Assembly (NCBI GenBank): GCA_046331465.1
Contig: JAXLQV010000003.1
Location: forward strand, 248,001 to 312,000
DNA length: 64,000 nt
Direction of reading: 5' to 3'
Source of the DNA: UBA5066 sp046331465
Lineage (GTDB): Bacteria > Acidobacteriota > Thermoanaerobaculia > UBA5066
How positions within the stretch are numbered: the first letter of the stretch is position 1; every line of letters starts with the position of its first letter. The notes under the pieces were generated by a model. It had not been told where the DNA came from. It did no database searches and was given only the letters and a program-made list of their open reading frames with translations. This document shows, piece after piece, positions 23,806-32,229 of the stretch. Position numbers and translations under genes: made by a program.

Positions 23806-25419
23806 TCAGGCTCCCGCGACCCCCTTCGGCGGGACGAACGTCATCGCGCGCTCGGCGAGCGCCGTGATCGTGAGCGAGGGATTCACCCCCGGGTTCGCCG
23901 ACATCGCCGAGCCGTCGACGACCCAGAGCCCGTCGTAGCCGAAGACACGGTGGCGGTGGTCGATGACGCCGTTCTCCGGCGCGTCGCCCATCGGGCAGCC
24001 GCCGAGGATGTGGGCCGTCGTCGGGATGCCGAGGAGCGTCTCGGTGAGCATGGTCCCCGGGAACCCCTCGAGGAGATCGCTCGCGCGCTGCGTCAGGTCG
24101 TTCGCCTCGGGGTGCCACGCCTTCGCCCCCGCGCCGCCGCCGGCGACGGAGGAGAGGCCGCGGAGGAAGCCCGTCCGCCACGAGCGCGCGAGCTTCATCC
24201 GGAGGTGCCCGTCGACCGTCCGCATGTAGAGGAGGATCATCGTCCGCTTCGCCCAGTCGGGGACGAGGAACGCCTTCAGCGCCCGCCACGGGTTCTTCGC
24301 GACCGTCCCGAGGAGGTGCGCGAGGCGCGCCCCGAGCGTGTCGCCGGGAGCGAACGGGAGCATGAGGAGGCGGAGGAACCCCGAGCCCTTCGAGTAGCGG
24401 ACCGGCTCGAGGTGGGAGTGCTCGTCCGTGTGGAGGATCGACCCGATCGCGACCCCCTGCGAGAGGTCCTGGTCCTTCGAGGTGACGACGGCGACGAGGA
24501 CCTCCGAGTTCGTCCTCACGAAGTCGCCGATCCTCTCCGAGATCTCCGGCAGCCCCGCAGGGCTCTCCTTCAGCTCGAGGAGGAGCTTGACCGTCCCGAG
24601 GGCGCCGCCGGAGAAGACGACGTTCTTCGCCGTGAAGCGGACCTTCTTCCGGAGCGCCGGGATGGGCGACGTCCCCTCGCGCGCGGCCAGCTCGTAGCCG
24701 CCAGAGGGGAGCGGCGTCACCCACGTCACCTCGGTGTCGGCCTTCACGACCGCGCCGAGCCCCTCGGCGAGGAAGAGGTAGTTCCGGTCGAGCGTGTTCT
24801 TGGCGCCGTGCCGGCAGCCGACCATGCAGCCGCCGCAGCGGTTGCAGACGGTCCGCTCCGGCCCCTTCCCGCCGAAGAACGGGTCGGGGACCGTGTCTCC
24901 CGGCTTGTCCCCCTTCCCCTCGCGGCCGAAGAAGACGGCGACGTTCGTCGACTCGAAGGCGTCCCCGCGTCCGATCTGCGTCCCGATCTCGCGGATGATC
25001 TCGTCCGGCGCCGTCAGGAACGGCGTCCGCGTCGCGCCGAGCATCCGGAGCGCCGTCTCGTAGTGGGGCGCGAGCTCCTCTTCCCAGCGGGCGAGCCGGG
25101 CCCACGACGGCGCCTCGAAGAACGGCCGCTTCGGGACCGGCAGCGTGTTCGCGTAGACGAGCGACCCGCCGCCGACGCCGACGCCCGAGAGCGCCGTGAC
25201 GTGCGGGAGGAACGACATCCGGAAGATGCCGCGGCAGCCGAGGCCCGGGAGCCAGAGCCAGCGGCGGAGGTTCCACGTCGTCTTCGCGAAGTCGGGGCCG
25301 TTCCGCCTCCGCCCCTTCTCGAGGACGAGGACCCGGTAGCCCTTCTCGGCGAGGCGGAGCGCGCTGACGCTCCCGCCGAAGCCCGAGCCGACGATGACGA
25401 AGTCCCACTCGGCCGACAT
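23806..25419 (-). CDS. GMC-family FAD oxidoreductase (cholesterol oxidase-like)
   Basis: A 537-residue flavoprotein with the N-terminal dinucleotide fold VIVGSGFGGSVSALRLAEKG and the C-terminal GMC signature DGLWVVDGSAMSANPGVNPS, with the catalytic asparagine region intact. The segment VCNRCGGCMVGCRHGAKNTL has a CxxCxxCxxxC spacing that looks like an iron-sulfur ligand set; relatives of the ChoD type share it. Members oxidise sterols or other alcohols, and the substrate here is unknown. There is no signal peptide. GGAGGAGATCGAG precedes the ATG. It is followed after 48 bases by the ferredoxin reductase, which suggests a functional pair. Confidence 0.85.
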   Translation of the reverse strand: MSAEWDFVIVGSGFGGSVSALRLAEKGYRVLVLEKGRRRNGPDFAKTTWNLRRWLWLPGLGCRGIFRMSFLPHVTALSGVGVGGGSLVYANTLPVPKRPFFEAPSWARLARWEEELAPHYETALRMLGATRTPFLTAPDEIIREIGTQIGRGDAFESTNVAVFFGREGKGDKPGDTVPDPFFGGKGPERTVCNRCGGCMVGCRHGAKNTLDRNYLFLAEGLGAVVKADTEVTWVTPLPSGGYELAAREGTSPIPALRKKVRFTAKNVVFSGGALGTVKLLLELKESPAGLPEISERIGDFVRTNSEVLVAVVTSKDQDLSQGVAIGSILHTDEHSHLEPVRYSKGSGFLRLLMLPFAPGDTLGARLAHLLGTVAKNPWRALKAFLVPDWAKRTMILLYMRTVDGHLRMKLARSWRTGFLRGLSSVAGGGAGAKAWHPEANDLTQRASDLLEGFPGTMLTETLLGIPTTAHILGGCPMGDAPENGVIDHRHRVFGYDGLWVVDGSAMSANPGVNPSLTITALAERAMTFVPPKGVAGA

Positions 25420-25495
25420 CTCGATCTCCTCCCGAACGCGCGGAGTCTACGCGGCAGGCGTGCGCCCGAGGAGTCTCCGCGCGCCCGGATCGTCC

Positions 25496-25798
25496 TCAGC
25501 CGACGAGGACGGTGAAGCAGCCCAGGACGATGACCCCTCCGTGAACGGTGCTGTCCCCCATCCGCGCCCCCGGGCGGCCGCCGACGAGGACGGTGAAGGC
25601 CCCCATGGCGATCGCGTCGGGCGGCCCGACGCAGACGGCCATGTCTCCGATGCACGCCGCGGGAAGCCCTCCGATCAGGACCGTCGGGCAGCCCGGCGGG
25701 AGGATCGGCCCGCCGACGTGGGGGATCGGGACGGGGACGGCGGGGGTCTGCATCGGGCAGGTGTGCATGTCCCCGACGCGTGCAGCAGGCTGCGGCAT
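25496..25798 (-). CDS. PAAR-domain type VI secretion tip protein
   Basis: A 100-residue protein consisting of PAAR-type repeats with regularly spaced HTC, GCP, CIGD, CVG and HGG motifs that form the zinc-sharpened cone sitting on VgrG. No toxin extension is present, so it would carry cargo through interaction and not by fusion. It starts three bases after the DUF6931 gene and ends a VgrG-DUF6931-PAAR operon. No other T6SS structural genes are in the window. Confidence 0.88.
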   Translation of the reverse strand: MPQPAARVGDMHTCPMQTPAVPVPIPHVGGPILPPGCPTVLIGGLPAACIGDMAVCVGPPDAIAMGAFTVLVGGRPGARMGDSTVHGGVIVLGCFTVLVG

Positions 25799-25801
25799 CG
25801 C

Positions 25802-26419
25802 TCAGGCCTCCTTCCCGCGCGCTTCCGGCCGGTCGGCCCCTGCCTCGCGCCTGGGCGGCCGGTAGCGCCCCTCGGCGATGTCGACGCCGAGCCAGATCAG
25901 CTCCCTCAGACGCCCGGCGACGTCGGGGGCCCCGGCCGCTCCCGCCATCAGGACTGAGCCGGCCGCCCCCCTTCCGGTGAGGTTCTCGGGCGGCGGGACC
26001 TTCGGCAGGTCCGGAAGGGAGAGGCTGCCGCCGCTCCATGTGGCGGCAGCGGCGGCCATGCCTGCCGCCGACTTGTACGAGAGGGCCTCGGCGGCCGCCT
26101 CGCACGCGCGCCGGCTCGGCTCGTCGAGCGCGGCCATCCAGCGCTCGGCCGCATCCAGCGCCGCGCGCTCCTTCGGCGGCGCCGGGCTTGCGAGGCCCTT
26201 TCGCGCAGCGAGGCAGGCCCACATCACGGCGTCGCGCTTGCCGAGCCACTGCCCGACGAATCCGGCCGCGTCGCCCCAGAGCTCCTTCTCGACGAGTGCC
26301 GCCACGAAGTCCGAGGCGCCGATGCCGGGAGTCATCAGCGCCGTCGCCTCGGCCGACGGCTCGAAGCGGGAAGCGATCTCTTCGGCGCCGGCCCTGGGAC
26401 GGGGAGTGCTGCTGCTCAT
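25802..26419 (-). CDS. DUF6931-like type VI secretion-associated protein
   Basis: A 205-residue, Ala-rich, probably cytoplasmic helical protein. The middle has WACLAARKGLASP after VGQWLGKRDAVM, a pattern found in DUF6931 proteins encoded with VgrG and PAAR genes. The ATG at 26419 is preferred, with GGTGGAG just upstream; a GTG at 26428 would add three residues. It lies between vgrG and the PAAR gene with almost no spacing. A role as adaptor or chaperone for loading cargo on the spike is inferred from position only. Confidence 0.65.
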   Translation of the reverse strand: MSSSTPRPRAGAEEIASRFEPSAEATALMTPGIGASDFVAALVEKELWGDAAGFVGQWLGKRDAVMWACLAARKGLASPAPPKERAALDAAERWMAALDEPSRRACEAAAEALSYKSAAGMAAAAATWSGGSLSLPDLPKVPPPENLTGRGAAGSVLMAGAAGAPDVAGRLRELIWLGVDIAEGRYRPPRREAGADRPEARGKEA

Positions 26420-26428
26420 CGTCTCCAC

Positions 26429-28822
26429 CTACCCGATCTTCGTCAGCGAGCCGCCGATCATCGCGATGCCGTCCGACTTCACGGTCAGCATCCCGTCTCC
26501 CTTCACGGTCGTCATCGGCGACTTCAGCTCGGCCATCGCGTCTCCCTGGACCGTCGTCGTGATCCCCTTCAGCGTCGCGCTCGCGGCGTCGAGCTTCAGC
26601 GACCCGGTCGCCGTCTTCAGCTCGGCCTGCATGTTGTCGATCTTCAGGGAGTTCGTGCCGAACTTCAGCTCGATCGCCATCGTGTCGAGCTTGATGGAGT
26701 TCATCCCCACCTTCAGCTCGATGGAGTTCGGCGCCTCGATCGTCACCTTGCCGTCGGGCATCGTGCCGTTCAGCTTGATGTCGAGGTTCCCCTTCTCGAG
26801 CGTCAGCTTGTCGTTCCCGCACGCGAGGGTCACGGTCCGGTCGTTCACGATCTCGACGACCTGGTTCCCCTGGTGCAGATCCATCGACGGCGTGCCCTTC
26901 CGTTGGCACTGGACCCCGACGACCAGCTTGTCGTTGCCCATGTTCAGGGTCGTCGTCCGGTCGTTCGCGATCCAGACCGTCTGGTTGCCCCCTTTCGAGG
27001 GGTCCTGCGCGGCCTGGTACGCGGGCCGCTCCTCGACCGCCGGCGCCGTCTGATCCGGGAGCCGCCCCACGTTCAGGGCGTCGTCCCCCTTGCTCACGTT
27101 CACCGTCCGGTTCATCCAGATCTCCTGCTTCTGGCTTCCGTCCCCCTTCTCCTTCGACGGCTTCGTCCCCACCTGCAGGAGGTCGTTGTTCTTCACGAGC
27201 CGGTGAAAGTCCTTCTGGGACTGGACGAAGACCTGCTCTCTCCCCTTCGTGTCGTCGAAGCGGACCTCGTGGAACTCGTCGGCCCCCCCCCTGAGCGTGG
27301 AGCGCGTCTTCAGTCCCGTCCGCACCTTGTTCGCGGGGAGGGTGTACGGCGGCATGTTCTCGGCGTTGTAGAGGGCGCCGATGACGACCGGCTCGTCGGG
27401 GTCGCCGTGCTGGAAGGCGACGAGGACCTCCTGCCCGATCCGGGGAAACGCGTAGCTGCCCCACTGCGCACCCGCGAGCGGCGTGGCGACGCGGAGCCAG
27501 GCGCAGCTGTCGACGTCCTTTTTCCCCTCGCGGTCCCAGTAGAACTGCACCTTGATGCGCCCGTACTTGTCGACGTAGATCTCCTCGCCCGACGGCCCGA
27601 CGACGAGCGCGGTCTCCGGCCCCTGGGCCACGGGCCTTCTCGTCTTTCTCGCCGGCCGGTAGACCGCGTCCACCGGGAGGCAGGTGAACGAGTTCTCGTA
27701 CCTCGTCTCCGTCTCGTCCGTGCGGAACATCCCGACCTGCCCGTCGTGCTCGACGTGCGTGACGAGGTAGGCGCCGTTTCCGTCGTGGTGCTTGTCGAAC
27801 TGGATCTTGAAGCCGGGGACGAGGTGCCGGACGGTCCCCTCCCCGTCGATCTCGACGGCGCGCGTCTCCTCCCTCTCCATGACGACCCTCGCCCTCGTCT
27901 CGCCGTAGGGGAAGATCTTCTGGGTCTCCGATGCCCGCTCGCCCCCGCCGGGCGAGACACCGTCGTAGGGCTTGGCGTGCCCTCCCGGGAAGCCGTAGAG
28001 CTCGCGCTGGTCCGCGTCGGCGAGGCGAAGCTTGTGCGTGACCTCCCCGACGGTGACCGAGTCCTTGAGCTGGTTCACCTTCTCGAGGTTGTTCGTCGGG
28101 ATCTCGAAGCTCCGGTCCCAAAGCGTCACCTTGCCGCGCGTGAGCGACTGCTTCTTCTTCCAGACCGAGATCCGGTCCTCGTCCCTCAGTCCGCCGATGA
28201 CGGGGTCGTAGTGCAGGGGGCTGGGGCCGGGAAGGTCGTCGTGGCTCCCGATGTCAGCCAGGACGATCTTGTGGATGCCCGGGCCGTGCAAGAAGAAATA
28301 GCGGATCCCCTCCTCCTCCATGAGGCGGGACGCGAAGGCGAGGTCGCTCTCCCGGTACTGGACGCACATCTCCCTCTTGTCGTACGTCCTGGTGAGCTTG
28401 AGCTCCCTGTCGTAGCCGGCGAAGACGGTCTTGAGGATCTCCGGAACGGCCTGCTCCTGGAAGACGCGGCTCCGGTGGACGAGGCTCAGGACCCAGACCT
28501 TCGGGGCGATGCGGAGCCGGTACGAGGTGAACGTCTTGTTCGCCGCCTCGAGGGTCTCGCGGGACCCCTCCTCCAGCTCGATGCAGAGCCCGTTGAAGAA
28601 GCGGACGGGGCTGCCGTCCGGGGAGTGGACCGAGACGGTCACGAGCTGGCCGAGGACCTTGTCGAAGGCGACGTCCGCGTCGTTCGCTGCGAGCGCCTCG
28701 AGCTCGAGGTCGAAGAGCTCGGAGATCCCTTCGGTCCCCTGGATCCGGCGAAGGAGGAGGACGTCCGGGCCGAGAGGGGTGGTGAGGCGGAAGAGGTTCT
28801 CACCCTGGGTGTAGTCAGCCAT
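26429..28822 (-). CDS. vgrG: VgrG type VI secretion spike protein
   Basis: A 797-residue VgrG with the gp27-like N-terminal half (LFRLTTPLGPDVLLLRRIQG, then SLVHRSRVFQEQAVPEIL), the gp5-like OB segment (DKYGRIKVQFYWDREGKKD, then CAWLRVATPLAGAQWGSYAF and EVLVAFQHGDPDEPVVIG), and a C-terminal beta-helix of GNDKL-type repeats ending at GGSLTKIG. No obvious effector domain is attached. GGGAG precedes the ATG. It heads the VgrG-DUF6931-PAAR operon. As an orphan cluster it would depend on a T6SS apparatus encoded elsewhere in the genome. Confidence 0.95.
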   Translation of the reverse strand: MADYTQGENLFRLTTPLGPDVLLLRRIQGTEGISELFDLELEALAANDADVAFDKVLGQLVTVSVHSPDGSPVRFFNGLCIELEEGSRETLEAANKTFTSYRLRIAPKVWVLSLVHRSRVFQEQAVPEILKTVFAGYDRELKLTRTYDKREMCVQYRESDLAFASRLMEEEGIRYFFLHGPGIHKIVLADIGSHDDLPGPSPLHYDPVIGGLRDEDRISVWKKKQSLTRGKVTLWDRSFEIPTNNLEKVNQLKDSVTVGEVTHKLRLADADQRELYGFPGGHAKPYDGVSPGGGERASETQKIFPYGETRARVVMEREETRAVEIDGEGTVRHLVPGFKIQFDKHHDGNGAYLVTHVEHDGQVGMFRTDETETRYENSFTCLPVDAVYRPARKTRRPVAQGPETALVVGPSGEEIYVDKYGRIKVQFYWDREGKKDVDSCAWLRVATPLAGAQWGSYAFPRIGQEVLVAFQHGDPDEPVVIGALYNAENMPPYTLPANKVRTGLKTRSTLRGGADEFHEVRFDDTKGREQVFVQSQKDFHRLVKNNDLLQVGTKPSKEKGDGSQKQEIWMNRTVNVSKGDDALNVGRLPDQTAPAVEERPAYQAAQDPSKGGNQTVWIANDRTTTLNMGNDKLVVGVQCQRKGTPSMDLHQGNQVVEIVNDRTVTLACGNDKLTLEKGNLDIKLNGTMPDGKVTIEAPNSIELKVGMNSIKLDTMAIELKFGTNSLKIDNMQAELKTATGSLKLDAASATLKGITTTVQGDAMAELKSPMTTVKGDGMLTVKSDGIAMIGGSLTKIG

Positions 28823-28877
28823 CGGCGGGACTCCCTTCGCCGCGTGTCTCGTTCGGAGGGGGGGCCGACTCGGTAGC

Positions 28878-31214
28878 TTACGTCGATCGGGGGGAGACGG
28901 CGCGCCTGTCGGGCGGCACCGGGAGGCGGACCGTGAAGGTCGAACCCTTCCCCGGCTCGCTCTCGGCCGTGACGTCGCCCCCCATGAGGCGGGCGTAGTG
29001 CCGGCTGATCGCGAGGCCGAGGCCGGTGCCGCCGTAGTTCCTGGCGCCGTCCCCGCTCCCCTGCCAGAAGGGGGTGAAGAGCCGCCCCATCAGCTCGGGC
29101 GCGATGCCGATTCCGGTGTCGCGGACCGAGAGGAGGACCTCGCTCCCCGCGGGCGCGACGCGCAGCTCGACCGAGCCCCGCTCCGTGAACTTCGCCGCGT
29201 TCCCCAGGAGGTTGAGGAGGACCTGCCGGAGCTTTCGCGGGTCGGCGTCGAGCGCGACGTCCCCGTCGACGGCGACGTCGAGGCGGTTTCCGTTCCGCTC
29301 GACGAGGCGCCTCACGTCCTCCGCGGCTTCGCGCGCGAGCGCGGCGACGGAGAACCGCTCGACGTTCAGCTCCGTCTTCCCCGCCTCGACCTTCGACAGG
29401 TCGAGGACGTCGTTGATGAGGCCGAGGAGGTAGCGCCCCGCCGCCTGGATCTTCCCGAGGTCCGTCGCGACGTCGCCGGACGGGGCCGAGGCCCCCTCCT
29501 CGAGGAGCATCTCGCTGTAACCGATGATCGCGTTCAGGGGCGTCCGGAGCTCGTGGCTCATGTTCGCGAGGAACGTGCTCTTGGCGCGGTTCGCCGCCTC
29601 GGCCTCCGCCGTCGCCCGCTCGAGGTCGGCCGTCCGCTCCCTGACGCGCTCCTCGAGGGTCCGCCTCTGCTGCTCGATCTGCGAGTAGAGGCGGGCGTTC
29701 TCGACCGCGACGCCGATCGTCGAGGCGACGGCCGAGAGGAGCTCGAGCCCTTCTCCCGGGAGCGGCCTGCGGGTCACGCCGTTGTCGACGATGAGGACCC
29801 CGACGCTCCGCCCCCGCGCCAGGAGCGGGGCGACGAAGACCTCCTCGGAACCGAGGATCGGGACGAGGTGTCGCGTCGCGGCGCCGCTCGCATCGGGGAG
29901 GTCCCGGAGGCGGAAGCCGACGCCGTCGCGGACGGCCGGGACGAGCGGCGAGAGGGGGTCGTCGAGACGGACCGAGAGGCGGCCGAGGAGGAGCGCCTGC
30001 TCGGGGGTGACGCCCCGGCTCCGGGCCCCCGAGAGGGACCTCCGGACGTCGTCGACGAGGAGGACGAGCGCCCGGTCGTAGTCGAGGTGCCGCGTGACCG
30101 CCTCGAGGCTCCGGTCGACGACCTCGGCCGGGTCGAGCGAGGCCGACGCGGCGAGCGCCACCTCGCGGAGGGCGGTCAGCTCGGCGACCTTTCCCCTGAG
30201 GGCGAGGGTCGACTGCTGGACCTCGGCGTAGGCGGCCTGGACCCGGTCCACCTGCGTCTCGGCCGTCTCGCGCTGCTCCTCGATGAGACGGTCCTGCTCC
30301 TGCCGGTCCTTCTGGAGGCGGCGGAGCCTCACGAAGTGCCACGAGGCGGCGAGGGGGAGGAGGGCGAGAGGCGCGGCGAGGGCGGAGCCCGCCAGCCCCG
30401 ACACGGCCCAGGCGGAGAGGGCGACCGTGAGGGCCGTCCCGCCGAGGAGGAGCGGCGTCCCCCTGGGGCGGGTGTCCTCCCAGGTGAAGCGCCACTCGCA
30501 GCAGTCGTCGCCGCGCGCCTGGCACTTCAGCTCGTCGACGACGGCCCACGGCTGGCCGGGGTAGATGAGCACAGGGATCGCGGCGTAGGAGCCCTGGTAG
30601 GCGGCGCAGGAGGAGACGAGCCACCGTTCCTGGAGCTCGTCGCGCAGGTCGTCGAGCTGCGACGCCGCGTACCACCTCACGACGGCCGAGCGGGCCGTCG
30701 TCTCGACGACGCGGACGTCCGTCTGGACGAACTTCTCCGTCGCCCGCGCGAGGAGCGCGTAGGCCTGCCGGAGGCCGAACGGGCGGAAGATCGCCGCGAT
30801 CGTCGGCGGGACGACCTTCGCGCCGCGGGTGAAGTAGAAGTAGTCGACCCCGGCGAACTCGCGGCAGATCTCGTTCACGTAGAGCTCGAACTCGCGCGAG
30901 TAGTTGTTCCCCTCGACGAGCAGTGACTCGGACGTGACGTGGTAGCGCGGGTCCGGGACCAGCCCGTTCAGCCGCTCGACGAGCCGGGCCATCAGGCGCG
31001 CGGTGACGCCCTCGGCGCGCGCCGCGCGCTCGTCGGCGGCCGGGACGACGGGGAGCGCCTGGAGCTCCCGTTCGAGGGCGAGATCGGCACCGTGCCGGAT
31101 CGTCCCGGCGATGAGCTTCCCGTTCACGTGCCGGATCGGCCGGCCGTCGGAGCCGCGTCCGAACGGCACCGTCGTCAGCGGCGGCAGGGGCGACAGCGGA
31201 GGGTCGGGGACCAC
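28878..31214 (-). CDS. Sensor histidine kinase with V4R-like input, TM and GAF domains
   Basis: A 778-residue kinase. The N-terminal 250 residues resemble a V4R/heme-NO-binding-like sensory domain ending in KCQARGDDCCEWRFTWED, whose clustered cysteines could bind a metal or sense redox. A pair of hydrophobic segments (about 255-300) and a coiled coil follow, then a GAF domain (350-510). The transmitter has the H-box MSHELRTPLN with the phospho-accepting His near residue 553, an N-box NLLGNAAKF, and G-boxes DTGIGI and GTGLGLAI. No receiver domain or response regulator gene is adjacent. The GTG start has a weak ribosome site. Confidence 0.88.
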   Translation of the reverse strand: MVPDPPLSPLPPLTTVPFGRGSDGRPIRHVNGKLIAGTIRHGADLALERELQALPVVPAADERAARAEGVTARLMARLVERLNGLVPDPRYHVTSESLLVEGNNYSREFELYVNEICREFAGVDYFYFTRGAKVVPPTIAAIFRPFGLRQAYALLARATEKFVQTDVRVVETTARSAVVRWYAASQLDDLRDELQERWLVSSCAAYQGSYAAIPVLIYPGQPWAVVDELKCQARGDDCCEWRFTWEDTRPRGTPLLLGGTALTVALSAWAVSGLAGSALAAPLALLPLAASWHFVRLRRLQKDRQEQDRLIEEQRETAETQVDRVQAAYAEVQQSTLALRGKVAELTALREVALAASASLDPAEVVDRSLEAVTRHLDYDRALVLLVDDVRRSLSGARSRGVTPEQALLLGRLSVRLDDPLSPLVPAVRDGVGFRLRDLPDASGAATRHLVPILGSEEVFVAPLLARGRSVGVLIVDNGVTRRPLPGEGLELLSAVASTIGVAVENARLYSQIEQQRRTLEERVRERTADLERATAEAEAANRAKSTFLANMSHELRTPLNAIIGYSEMLLEEGASAPSGDVATDLGKIQAAGRYLLGLINDVLDLSKVEAGKTELNVERFSVAALAREAAEDVRRLVERNGNRLDVAVDGDVALDADPRKLRQVLLNLLGNAAKFTERGSVELRVAPAGSEVLLSVRDTGIGIAPELMGRLFTPFWQGSGDGARNYGGTGLGLAISRHYARLMGGDVTAESEPGKGSTFTVRLPVPPDRRAVSPRST

Positions 31215-31293
31215 GTGTCCCGGGACGATACGGCATCCGCGCCCGGCGACGGGGGCGAACCGGCCCCGGGGGCCGTCCCCGTGCCGACCGGGT

Positions 31294-32172
31294 TCAGGAG
31301 CCGCCGCGCGGCGCGAGGTCCCCGGGGGGGAAGCCCATCGAGAGACGGACGGCCGCGTATCCGACGGCGTGGCGGCCGTCGCGCAGCCTCACGACGAGGG
31401 GCGGCTCGACGAACGGGAATCCGTCCCGGCCGCGCGGCAGGCCGTCCGGCAGGTCCTCGGCCCGCGAGGCCGCGAAGAGGGCGACGAGCGGCGGCTCCCC
31501 CTCGCGGAAGACGACGTCGCGGCTCCGGAGGAGGACGAGCCCGTCCCTCCCGAGCGACGCCTCGGCCTCCGCCCGGCGCGCCGTCGGCCAGACGAACGCG
31601 AAGAGGCCGCCGGGCGCGAGGTTCCTCCGCGCGGCCGCGGTGTAGGCGCCGACCGCCCCGCGGACGGTGATCCGCGCCGGGACGGCCTGCGGGTGCCGCG
31701 CCTCCGTCGCCGACCCCGGCTCGAAGTAGGGGGGCGCGCCGAGGACGAGGTCGAACGGCGGCTCGCCGGCGAGCGCCTCCGGGTCGCGGAGGTCTCCCTC
31801 GCGGAGCACGAACCTCTCCTCGAGGCCGTTGTAGCGGACGCTCTTCCGTGCCAGCGCGACCGAGAAAGGCTGCGCCTCGAGCGTCACGACGCGCGCCCCG
31901 CCCAGCTTCCACGCCGCGGCCATCGCCACCGAGCCGATGCCGGAGCCGAGGTCGAGGATTCTCTCGACGCGCGGCGCGCACGCGACGCCGTACCAGGCCG
32001 CGAGGAGGTCGTCCGTGGAGAAGCGGTGCCCGCGCGCGGCCTGGAAGATCCGGAAGCTGCCGCAGAGGAAGTCGAGCGTCTCCCCCTCGCCGGGCTCGAT
32101 CCCGCCGGGCGGCCTGGGGCCCGGCCGCCGCCAGCCTCGGAAGACGCCGTCGTCGCGGTCCGGTGCGCTCAT
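31294..32172 (-). CDS. Class I SAM methyltransferase, TrmN6/YfiC-like
   Basis: A 292-residue methyltransferase with motif I LDLGSGIGSV, an acidic residue at the end of the second strand (VTLEAQ) and the catalytic loop LGAPPYFEPG, which takes the place of the NPPYF motif in TrmN6-type N6-adenine methyltransferases. FLCGSFRIFQ near the N-terminus is also typical of that group (tRNA1(Val) A37 methylation in E. coli). The Gly in place of Asn in the NPPY position makes the exact substrate uncertain. It is divergent from the methyltransferase at 32230, 57 bases away. Confidence 0.8.
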   Translation of the reverse strand: MSAPDRDDGVFRGWRRPGPRPPGGIEPGEGETLDFLCGSFRIFQAARGHRFSTDDLLAAWYGVACAPRVERILDLGSGIGSVAMAAAWKLGGARVVTLEAQPFSVALARKSVRYNGLEERFVLREGDLRDPEALAGEPPFDLVLGAPPYFEPGSATEARHPQAVPARITVRGAVGAYTAAARRNLAPGGLFAFVWPTARRAEAEASLGRDGLVLLRSRDVVFREGEPPLVALFAASRAEDLPDGLPRGRDGFPFVEPPLVVRLRDGRHAVGYAAVRLSMGFPPGDLAPRGGS

Positions 32173-32229
32173 CCCGCGGAGCGTCGCACGATCGCGCCGC
32201 GCGCGCGACGCCCGTGCGAGGATCGCCCC

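Noticed and set aside
25437..25483. 9-bp inverted repeat downstream of the PAAR gene
   Set aside because: The 29-base loop and lack of a U-run make a terminator call unsafe in DNA this GC-rich.
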